Assembly (NCBI RefSeq): GCF_038443385.1
Contig: NZ_CP151726.1
Coordinates: 2,170,001 to 2,234,000 of the forward strand
Reading direction: 5' to 3'
Source of the DNA: Stieleria varia
GTDB taxonomy: Bacteria; Planctomycetota; Planctomycetia; Pirellulales; Pirellulaceae
Length of the DNA stretch: 64,000 bases
Below the pieces are notes generated by a model, which had not been told where the DNA came from, made no database searches, and saw only the letters and a list, made by a program, of their open reading frames with translations. Shown here in pieces: positions 57,296-64,000 of this stretch (position 1 is the stretch's first letter; each line of letters opens with the position of its first letter). A program made the position numbers and the translations under genes.

Positions 57296-60082
57296 TCACT
57301 GATCGGCGTACACCATCGTGGCTTCTTCCTTGGTCACCGCGACCTTGGACTGGTCGCTTGTCACCACGGCTTTGATGATGTGGCTGCCAGGAGCAGTGCC
57401 GCGAGCTTTCACGCGGTACACGAATTCACCGTTGGCCTGCAAAATGGCTTTCGGGGTGAAAGCCACCGTGCCGCGACCGTCGGTTTGGAAATCGCCGTTG
57501 CCGACGAGTTCCAATCCGGGTGGTAACAACATCTGAACCCGGACGTTGCTGTCGTCCTTGGAGCCTGAGTTGTTGACTTTGATCTCGTACGTGGTCTCGC
57601 CTCCGACCTCGATCGGGTCAGCTGAGTCGCTAATCGCAAACGACAATTCAGCCAATGAGTCCACCGCGACGCGACTCTCGTTGGTCGCTTTTTGGCCCAT
57701 GTCGGCTGTTGCTTCGACCTGCAAGACACGTTCGCCTTCCTCGACAGGCAACAAAGTCAATTTGACTTGACCCGATTCGCCTTTGCCGAGATTTGGCAAC
57801 GACCAGAAGACCGCATGTCGGGACGGGTCGTATTGGCCTTCGTATTCCGTTTCCACGAAAGTGAACCCGCGATCGAGCTGGACCGCGATTTCCACATTGC
57901 GTGCGTCGTCTGTTCCCGCGTTGGCAACGTTCATCAAGAACGTTGCTTGGCGTTCCAGGTAGCGACGCGACGGTCCGGTCAAGCTGACTTGCAACTGCGG
58001 CGAGATGACTTCGATGGCGATCGTGTGCGTACTTTCCAAGCCATCGTCACCTTTGACCGTAATCGTGTTCTCGACAATCCCGGGCTCGACCGCACGCATC
58101 CGCAGCACTTGACGACGCTGCTCACCGGGACGAAGTGTTCCCAGCAAGTTGTCCAGTTCACGACCCGCGGGGTGCGAAAGACCGTCGGGGACGTTTTCTT
58201 GCAGCAACACGTTGGTCGCATCGCCGCTGCCCGGGTTGCTGATTTCCAGTTCGATCTCGACTTGCTGTCCAATGGGCACTTGTTTGACAGCGTGTTGAAC
58301 GATTTTGAGTTCGGGACGGGTGCTGACCGTACGCACCGACGCGGCGGCTTCAAAGGTCACGCGTGCGACGCTGCCCAGCTCGCCTTCTTGTTCGGGAACC
58401 AACTGCAACGTGATCGTGCGTTCTTCGCCTGCCTGCAGATCGCCAAGGACCCAGAAAAGTTCCGGCTGATACTTGGGGTCCGGACGGGGAGTGGCGTCTT
58501 GTAAACGCATTCCTGCAGGAACACGGTCTTGCACGCGAACGTCGAGCGCCGTCGCGTTGCCGACGTTTTGCACATGGATAACAAACGAGGCCGGCTTGCC
58601 GACTTTGACTTCCTCCGGTGCCCGCTTGTGAATCACGACACTGGGTTGCTGGACTCCATCGAGAGTCCGTTCTCCCGGCGACGCCATGGTCGGACCCTTG
58701 GGCGCGAGATCAGAGGACGATGGCGGTAGTTGCTGGTTGCCGTTGAGTGATCCAGGGACGCCGCTGCTCTGTGTCGATGCGACACGTGCAGGTACCGGGG
58801 TAAACGAGTTGCCCCTAGGCAACTGAGGTGCTTCGGTTGCTGGATAGCTGGGTGGCGGCAGTTGAGGCGGTTGGGCTTGTCCGTACGGCGACGCAGCCAT
58901 GTTTTGTGTCGGAGCGGCTTGCGGTGGGTTGTATTGTGCTGGATCGTATTGAGCCGCGTTGTACTGAGCTGGGGCGTATTGTGGTTGGGTACCGTTGTGT
59001 TGGCCCGGCTGTGGGTATGGCGGAGTTTGCGATTGCGCGACGGCTGATTGTGAATCAAATCCGGGGTATCCCGGCATGGATGCTGGCGCGGGTGCGCCTG
59101 CTGCCGAGTAATCGGGTTGTGTTTGTGTTGGATCGTAGCCGTTGTCGTAGTTGTTGCCGACGAACCCGTTCGCGGTGGTCGAGGGAGCGGTATCGGCAGC
59201 GGGCAAGTTTGTTTCGGCGGCAAATTGCATCGCAGGCACGTTGAAGTCTTGACCTGCGTCAGCATCCCAAGCTGCGTCTGCGGCTGGCGTGTTCATTGCG
59301 GCGGCAGTTGGATCGGTCGCGTTGTCAACGAATCCACCATTGGGCGTCAAGCGAATGGATGGCTCCGCATTGCTCCGCAAGGTCATTTGGGCAGAAGACT
59401 GAGGCGTAGTTTGCTGCGTTGGTTGATCGTCACCCGGCAAAGTCACAGCGCCGAGCATTGCGACGGGCGACATGAAGGGAGCCTCCGCGGTTTCGGATGG
59501 CACGTTGGCCATCTCGGGCATGTTTGGCATCTCCGGCGTGTTGGGCATCGACGGTGATTCCGTCGCGACTGGCATTTCGTGCTCGAATCCCGCTGGCGTC
59601 GAAAGAGCGCCGTTGCCACGAAGGTCGTTCGAGGGTGCGTCGGTGACTGCGGGGGTCATGCCCGTCATTGATTCAGCAGCGTCCTGTGGTGGGGCTGCTG
59701 TCGGTGGAGCGGAATCATTGACATCGGCAAAGGTGGGCATTCCCATCGTCATCTGCGGTCCGCCTCCTATTGCCGGGGCAGATGACGTGTCGACGGTTTC
59801 GTTTGCGCCGTCACTGGCGCCCGATGGCAGCGTGAAGCCGGCTCCGTCTCCCACCGGTTCGACGTGTTGAACCAATTGAACGGCAGACGGTTCCCAGGTT
59901 TCAGCGGAATCCAAATCGGTTGGGCCGCCAATGGGCGAAACGGGCTGATCCGTGGCCTTCGAATCGACGTTCCACGCCGTTTCGGTTCCATTGCCGAGGT
60001 CTTTACTGCCCTGAGCGGCCATAATGGCGCCCAACAAAATGGTTACAGCCCCGGCGGCGAGCCGGATACCAAAAGCTTTCAT
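57296..60082 (-). CDS. DUF11/CARDB-like repeat surface protein
   Basis: 928 residues. N-terminal leader (RLAAGAVTILLGAIMAAQG), then a long Pro/Ala/Gln/Asn-rich disordered region (about 30-480) including an AQYxPAQYN-type tandem repeat. Four DUF11-type Ig-like domains occupy about 485-925, recognisable by VGKPASFVIHVQNVGNATALDVRVQDRVPAGM, VEIELEISNPGSGDATNVLLQENVPDGL, ATFLMNVANAGTDDARNVEIAVQL and TTYEIKVNNSGSKDDSNVRVQMLLPPGL. No sortase motif. Presumably a cell-surface structural or adhesion protein. Confidence 0.9.
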   Translation of the reverse strand: MKAFGIRLAAGAVTILLGAIMAAQGSKDLGNGTETAWNVDSKATDQPVSPIGGPTDLDSAETWEPSAVQLVQHVEPVGDGAGFTLPSGASDGANETVDTSSAPAIGGGPQMTMGMPTFADVNDSAPPTAAPPQDAAESMTGMTPAVTDAPSNDLRGNGALSTPAGFEHEMPVATESPSMPNTPEMPNMPEMANVPSETAEAPFMSPVAMLGAVTLPGDDQPTQQTTPQSSAQMTLRSNAEPSIRLTPNGGFVDNATDPTAAAMNTPAADAAWDADAGQDFNVPAMQFAAETNLPAADTAPSTTANGFVGNNYDNGYDPTQTQPDYSAAGAPAPASMPGYPGFDSQSAVAQSQTPPYPQPGQHNGTQPQYAPAQYNAAQYDPAQYNPPQAAPTQNMAASPYGQAQPPQLPPPSYPATEAPQLPRGNSFTPVPARVASTQSSGVPGSLNGNQQLPPSSSDLAPKGPTMASPGERTLDGVQQPSVVIHKRAPEEVKVGKPASFVIHVQNVGNATALDVRVQDRVPAGMRLQDATPRPDPKYQPELFWVLGDLQAGEERTITLQLVPEQEGELGSVARVTFEAAASVRTVSTRPELKIVQHAVKQVPIGQQVEIELEISNPGSGDATNVLLQENVPDGLSHPAGRELDNLLGTLRPGEQRRQVLRMRAVEPGIVENTITVKGDDGLESTHTIAIEVISPQLQVSLTGPSRRYLERQATFLMNVANAGTDDARNVEIAVQLDRGFTFVETEYEGQYDPSRHAVFWSLPNLGKGESGQVKLTLLPVEEGERVLQVEATADMGQKATNESRVAVDSLAELSFAISDSADPIEVGGETTYEIKVNNSGSKDDSNVRVQMLLPPGLELVGNGDFQTDGRGTVAFTPKAILQANGEFVYRVKARGTAPGSHIIKAVVTSDQSKVAVTKEEATMVYADQ

Positions 60083-60220
60083 CGGTCACAATCCATGTGT
60101 TGAGAACAACGACTGGTCCTACAGTCACACGGACGAATAGCAGATTCCTGTGGCCCGACAAAAGAGCGATCGGGCGGCGGTAGCGAGAGAATTTTGGATT
60201 TAGGGTGGGTTGTGCGTCAA

Positions 60221-60284
60221 TGTACGTCAGCCTTTCTAGGCTGACATGGGGTGCGGAGTGTCAGGCTGGAAAGCCTGACGTACT
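60221..60284. terminator. Family-C double hairpin after cysK
   Basis: TGTACGTCAGCCTTTCTAGG with its complement, and TCAGGCTGGAAAGCCTGACG, two adjacent hairpins 22 bp downstream of the cysteine synthase stop. Related to the palindrome at 54099-54123. Confidence 0.6.
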
Positions 60285-60305
60285 GGTACCTGACGTACGG
60301 GCCCG

Positions 60306-61247
60306 CTAGAGGCCGAGGTCGCCGAAGAGCGGGGTGCTGAGGTAGCGTTCCCCCAGGCTGCACATGATCGTGACGATCCGCTTGCCTTTCATCTCGGGGC
60401 GGGCGGCGATTTGAGCGGCGGCCCACATGTTGGATCCGCTGCTAATGCCAGCAACGATGCCCTCTTGCTTGGCCAGCTGCCGTCCCCACTCAAACGCGTC
60501 TTCGTCATCGACTTGGACGACATCATCGATGATCGAAGTGTCCAGGTTGCCGGGGATGAAGCCGGCACCGATGCCTTGGATGCGGTGCTTGCCTGGAGCT
60601 CCACCGCTGATCACGGGCGAGTGTTTGGGCTCGACCGCGAAGGCTTTGAAATCGGGATTCATCTTCTTCAGGAATCGTGACACGCCGGTGATCGTTCCGC
60701 CCGTCCCGACGCCGGCGACGATGGCATCGATATTGTGCCCGCTGTCTTCCCAAATTTCGGGGCCCGTGGTTGCTTCGTGAATCGCGGGGTTGGCCGGATT
60801 CTCGAATTGCTGCGGCATGTAAGCATTTTCGCCGCTTTGGGTGATCTCGATCGCTTGATTGATCGCGCCCTTCATGCCGTCGCCCGCCGGTGTCAGCACG
60901 AGGTTTGCGCCCATGGCTCTCAGCAAGGCGCGTCGTTCGACGGACATCGATTCGGGCATCGTCAACGTCAACTTGTATCCTTTGGCGGCACACACGAATG
61001 CCAACGCGATCCCGGTATTGCCGCTGGTCGGCTCGACGATGTGGGTCTCTGCGTTGATCTTGCCAGCCTTCTCCCCGGCTTCGATCATTGCGACCCCGAT
61101 GCGGTCTTTGACGCTGTTGAGCGGTTGAAAGAACTCGCATTTGGCGAACACGGTCGCGCCACCGGCAGGGACCAATCGATTGATCTGAACCATTGGTGTA
61201 TCGCCGATGGTTTTGGTGACGTCAGAGTACGTTTTTCCACGTGACAT
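60306..61247 (-). CDS. cysK: Cysteine synthase A
   Basis: 313 residues from the ATG at 61247; the longer frame to 61325 adds a basic tail and the ATG has a GGAGG-type site. O-acetylserine sulfhydrylase, PLP-dependent: Lys47 in NSVKDR, the substrate loop PTSGNTG and the phosphate loop GTGGTITG. Normal length. Last step of cysteine synthesis. Same strand as the oxidoreductase genes, 55 bp downstream of korB; co-transcription possible but functional linkage unclear. Confidence 0.96.
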   Translation of the reverse strand: MSRGKTYSDVTKTIGDTPMVQINRLVPAGGATVFAKCEFFQPLNSVKDRIGVAMIEAGEKAGKINAETHIVEPTSGNTGIALAFVCAAKGYKLTLTMPESMSVERRALLRAMGANLVLTPAGDGMKGAINQAIEITQSGENAYMPQQFENPANPAIHEATTGPEIWEDSGHNIDAIVAGVGTGGTITGVSRFLKKMNPDFKAFAVEPKHSPVISGGAPGKHRIQGIGAGFIPGNLDTSIIDDVVQVDDEDAFEWGRQLAKQEGIVAGISSGSNMWAAAQIAARPEMKGKRIVTIMCSLGERYLSTPLFGDLGL

Positions 61248-61302
61248 GGGATCCTCCCGGTTTGTGATGAACGTGATGTGATGGCGGCGTCGACCGAAAA
61301 CT

Positions 61303-62313
61303 TTATTCCACTTCCCAGGTATCACCGGCGCGGAACAAGGCTTCGAGGTCTCCCTCGCCTTTCTTGGTTTTTGCTAACGCAACTTGATCGTTGATTTGGT
61401 CGTTGTAGGTGGCGACTCCGGTGACGGCACGCAACACGCCCATGGGTTCTGGCATTTCGGGATACCGCATGCGGGCGAGCATCATTTGGATGGACGGATT
61501 GGGGTCCTGTTCGTCATGAATCAGCAAATCGTCATCGGGCACTTCGCTACGTTGGACGATTTCCAAGTGGTTGCCGACCAGGCGGATGCCTTTTTCGTTG
61601 TCGTGGCCGAACACCAGCGGTTTGCCGTGTTCCAACTCGACCACATTGTCCGCACGTTGTTTCTTTTCTTGTGCGTATGCCATGGCCCCGTCATTGAACA
61701 CATTGCAGTTCTGGTAGACCTCGACGAGCGAGGTTCCTTTGTGCTGTGCGGCTCGCTTGAGCACATCGCCGAGGTGTTTGACGTTGGCGTCCATGCTGCG
61801 TGCGACGAAAGTTGCTTCGGCGGCCAAGGCGACCGACAGTGGGCTGAGCGGGTGATCGATTGAGCCCATCGGGGTGCTCTTTGTGATTTGACCTTCCGTG
61901 CTGGTCGGGCTGTATTGTCCCTTGGTCAAACCATAGATGCGGTTGTTGAAAAGCACGATATTGACATCGAGATTTCGGCGCAAGACGTGAATGAAGTGGT
62001 TGCCGCCGATCGACAAGGCGTCGCCGTCACCGGTGATGACCCAAACCATCAAGTCCGGGCGGGTGGATTTCAAGCCGGTTGCGAAGGTCGGTGCGCGACC
62101 GTGGATGCTGTGCATCCCGTAGGTGTTCATGTAGTACGGAAAGCGACTGCTGCATCCGATGCCGCTGATGAACACGATCTTTTCGCGTGGCACGCCCAAC
62201 TCGGGCAGCACCTTTTTCATCTGAGCCAGGATGGAGTAATCGCCGCAACCGGGGCACCAACGGATGTCTTGGTCGGACGCAAAATCGGCAGCTTTCAGAA
62301 CGGGCAGAGACAT
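61303..62313 (-). CDS. korB: 2-oxoacid:ferredoxin oxidoreductase, beta subunit
   Basis: 336 residues. Thiamine-diphosphate subunit of a 2-oxoacid:ferredoxin oxidoreductase (2-oxoglutarate type by resemblance): WCPGCGDY, GIGCSSRFPYYMNTYGMHSIHGRAPTFATG and the TPP/Mg motif GDGDALSIGGNH then FNNRIYGLTKGQYSPTS. The C-terminal 100 residues are typical for the bacterial KorB group. It pairs with the alpha subunit upstream (83-bp gap). Couples oxidation of a 2-oxoacid to ferredoxin reduction, in the TCA cycle. Confidence 0.93.
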   Translation of the reverse strand: MSLPVLKAADFASDQDIRWCPGCGDYSILAQMKKVLPELGVPREKIVFISGIGCSSRFPYYMNTYGMHSIHGRAPTFATGLKSTRPDLMVWVITGDGDALSIGGNHFIHVLRRNLDVNIVLFNNRIYGLTKGQYSPTSTEGQITKSTPMGSIDHPLSPLSVALAAEATFVARSMDANVKHLGDVLKRAAQHKGTSLVEVYQNCNVFNDGAMAYAQEKKQRADNVVELEHGKPLVFGHDNEKGIRLVGNHLEIVQRSEVPDDDLLIHDEQDPNPSIQMMLARMRYPEMPEPMGVLRAVTGVATYNDQINDQVALAKTKKGEGDLEALFRAGDTWEVE

Positions 62314-62396
62314 GATTGAACGTGGATGGATGGGATGGTGGTAGCTGTTGAAAATGAAACGGCAAAGCGGTCAGTTGTGACGCGGTAGCATTCGGT

Positions 62397-64000
62397 CTAC
62401 CCGGCTTTGCTGACAGCAGCAGCGTTCTTGCTCGCGGCGGCGGGCATGTTGCTCTCGATGGCTTCGACCAGCTCACTGATGGTGAACGGCTTACCTTGGA
62501 CTTTGTTGAACCCGATGCAATCGACCAAGTACTCCGCACGCAGGAGCATGCGTAGTTGGCCCATGTTCAACTCAGGCACGATGACCTTTTTGAAAGAACG
62601 CAATAGGGTGCCGATGTTTCGTGGCATCGGGTTGATGTAACGCAAGTGGATGTGGCTGACGCTGTGTCCGGCCTCTTGGCAGCGTTTCGTTGCGGTGTGA
62701 CAGGCACCGTAGGTACCACCCCACGAGACCACCAACAAATCGCCGCTCGTTTCGCCGAAGATGTCTTGTTCGGGGATTCGCTCGGCGATCTTGGCGACCT
62801 TTTCGGCGCGTCGACGAACCATGTCCTGGTGATTTTTGGGATCGTAGCTGACGTTACCCGTCTCGTGTTCTTTTTCGAGTCCGCCGACGCGGTGCGTCAG
62901 TCCTTCGGTCCCCGGGATGGCCCAGGGGCGCGACAGGTTTTCGTCACGCAAGTAAGGCAAGAACGGTTCGCCGTCGTTGGCTTCCGGATGCGTGATCTCG
63001 ATCTTTGGCAGGTCGGAAAGCTCGGGAATTCGCCATGGCTCGCTGCCGTTGGCGATGTAGCCGTCAGACAAGAGCATCACGGGGACCATGCACTCCGTCG
63101 CGATCCGCCAGGCTTCCACCGCGATGTCAAAGCAGTCTCCGGGCGAGCGAGGTGCCAGGATCGGAATCGGTGACTCACCGTTTCGACCAAACATCGCCTG
63201 CAACAAATCGCTCTGCTCGGTCTTGGTCGGCAAGCCCGTGCTGGGGCCGCCGCGTTGAACGTTGATCACGATCATGGGCAACTCAAGCATCATGCCCAAG
63301 CCCATCGCTTCGGCTTTCAGGGCGATGCCTGGTCCGCTGCTGGCGGTCACGGCCATGGTGCCTCCGAACGCCGCGCCGATGGTCGCGCAGACCGCAGCGA
63401 TCTCGTCTTCGGCTTGGAACGTCCTGACGCCAAAGTTCTTGAACCTGGTCAACTCGTGCAGAATGTCGCTGGCCGGTGTGATGGGATAGGTTCCATAGAA
63501 CATGTCCTTGCCACTGACCTTGCTGGCGGCAACCAATCCCAATGCGAGGGCTTGGTTGCCCATGATGTTGCGATAGGTACCCGGAGTCAGCTCGGCGGCT
63601 TCGACTTGATAACTCTCCCCGAACGCTTCGGTGGTCTCGCCGAACGCCCAACCGGCTCTCAATGCGGCTTCATTGGCGGCCGCGACATCGGGCTTCTTGC
63701 CGAACTTGTCCGAAATGAAACGCAGGGTGGGTTCGAGTGAGCGGCCAAAGAGCCAGTAGACGAGTCCCATCGCAAAGAAGTTCTTGCAGCGATCGGCGAT
63801 CTTGGGGCTCAAGCCGTGTTGGGAAACGGCGTCACGCGTCAAAGCCGTCATCGGGACTTTGAACACACGATAGGTTTCCTCGATCACACTGGCGTCCAGC
63901 GGATTGGACTCCACGTTGGCGAGCTTGAATTCTTTGTCGTTGAATCCGTCTTCGTTGGCGATCAGGATGCCGCCTTTGCGCAAGTCGCCCAGGTTGGTGA
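62397..64000 (-). CDS. korA: 2-oxoacid:ferredoxin oxidoreductase, alpha subunit (gamma-fused), 5' truncated
   Basis: Open to the window edge; the first in-frame codons visible (TNLGDLRKGGILIAN) belong to the gamma domain, so the true start is outside. The gamma part is followed by the alpha domain with YPITPASDILHEL, FQAEDEIAAVCATIGAAFGG and VTASSGPGIALKAEAMG, hallmarks of the pyrimidine-binding half. C-terminal Ala-rich tail. Together with korB forms a two-subunit enzyme of the fused gamma-alpha type. Confidence 0.93.
   Translation of the reverse strand, partial: TNLGDLRKGGILIANEDGFNDKEFKLANVESNPLDASVIEETYRVFKVPMTALTRDAVSQHGLSPKIADRCKNFFAMGLVYWLFGRSLEPTLRFISDKFGKKPDVAAANEAALRAGWAFGETTEAFGESYQVEAAELTPGTYRNIMGNQALALGLVAASKVSGKDMFYGTYPITPASDILHELTRFKNFGVRTFQAEDEIAAVCATIGAAFGGTMAVTASSGPGIALKAEAMGLGMMLELPMIVINVQRGGPSTGLPTKTEQSDLLQAMFGRNGESPIPILAPRSPGDCFDIAVEAWRIATECMVPVMLLSDGYIANGSEPWRIPELSDLPKIEITHPEANDGEPFLPYLRDENLSRPWAIPGTEGLTHRVGGLEKEHETGNVSYDPKNHQDMVRRRAEKVAKIAERIPEQDIFGETSGDLLVVSWGGTYGACHTATKRCQEAGHSVSHIHLRYINPMPRNIGTLLRSFKKVIVPELNMGQLRMLLRAEYLVDCIGFNKVQGKPFTISELVEAIESNMPAAASKNAAAVSKAG

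Noticed and set aside
58633-59265. 210-residue minus frame rich in His/Thr/Asn
   Set aside because: Frame-shifted shadow of the Pro/Gln-rich linker of the DUF11 protein.

Overview
This 64-kb window is bacterial chromosome from a planctomycete, most likely a marine Pirellulaceae/Rhodopirellula-type organism. The grounds are family content: DUF1501, DUF1549/DUF1553, DUF1552 and planctomycete-type cytochrome c modules, WD40 and LRR exported proteins, two formylglycine sulfatases, large exported multidomain proteins, ECF sigma factors paired with membrane regulators, a zinc-finger Ser/Thr kinase and small Tat-signal proteins. Intergenic DNA is rich in long palindromes. No rRNA, tRNA, CRISPR or prophage was seen. 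The first gene (S9 peptidase) and the last gene (2-oxoacid:ferredoxin oxidoreductase alpha) are cut by the window edges.

Layout. 0-3 kb: S9 peptidase and a Gfo/Idh/MocA oxidoreductase. 3.3-12.5 kb: a four-gene minus-strand operon (DUF1501, Ig/DUF1549/DUF1553, PPC-like, cytochrome/WD40/coiled coil). 12.6-21.6 kb: mixed exported proteins (HExxH metalloprotease, LRR lipoprotein, DUF1552, alpha/beta hydrolase, STN-like protein) and two small zinc-ribbon genes. 21.7-26.1 kb: ECF sigma factor and a kinase carrying an anti-sigma-type zinc finger. 26.2-28.3 kb: three small unrecognised genes bracketed by direct copies of one palindromic repeat. 28.3-35.3 kb: a 2324-residue two-part membrane protein. 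35.3-39.7 kb: a repeat mosaic, then an ECF sigma factor overlapping a von Willebrand (YfbK-like) membrane protein. 39.8-43.9 kb: repeats, a 117-bp tandem array, an intact IS4-family element with a 10-bp target duplication, and nagB-nagA. 44-50.6 kb: an esterase-like hydrolase, a sulfatase and a sulfatase-esterase fusion. 50.8-57 kb: a Gln/Val-repeat exported protein, a TPR-barrel protein, a lipoprotein, an ATPase overlapping a double-arrestin-like membrane protein, and a TVP38 protein. 57.3-64 kb: a DUF11 surface protein, cysteine synthase and the two subunits of a 2-oxoacid:ferredoxin oxidoreductase.

How it fits together. Sulfatases, esterases, nagA/nagB and Gfo/Idh oxidoreductase suit a lifestyle of degrading sulfated or acylated polysaccharides and amino sugars. 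The two sigma-factor loci suggest envelope-coupled transcription control. The most distinctive sequence-level signal is that several genes end inside dispersed palindromic repeats which supply their last codons and stop (3302, 28282, 42171, 54101). The best candidates for something undescribed are the three-gene cassette at 26.2-28.3 kb, the ATPase/double-arrestin pair at 54.1-56.2 kb and the sigma-VWA pair at 35.8-39.7 kb.
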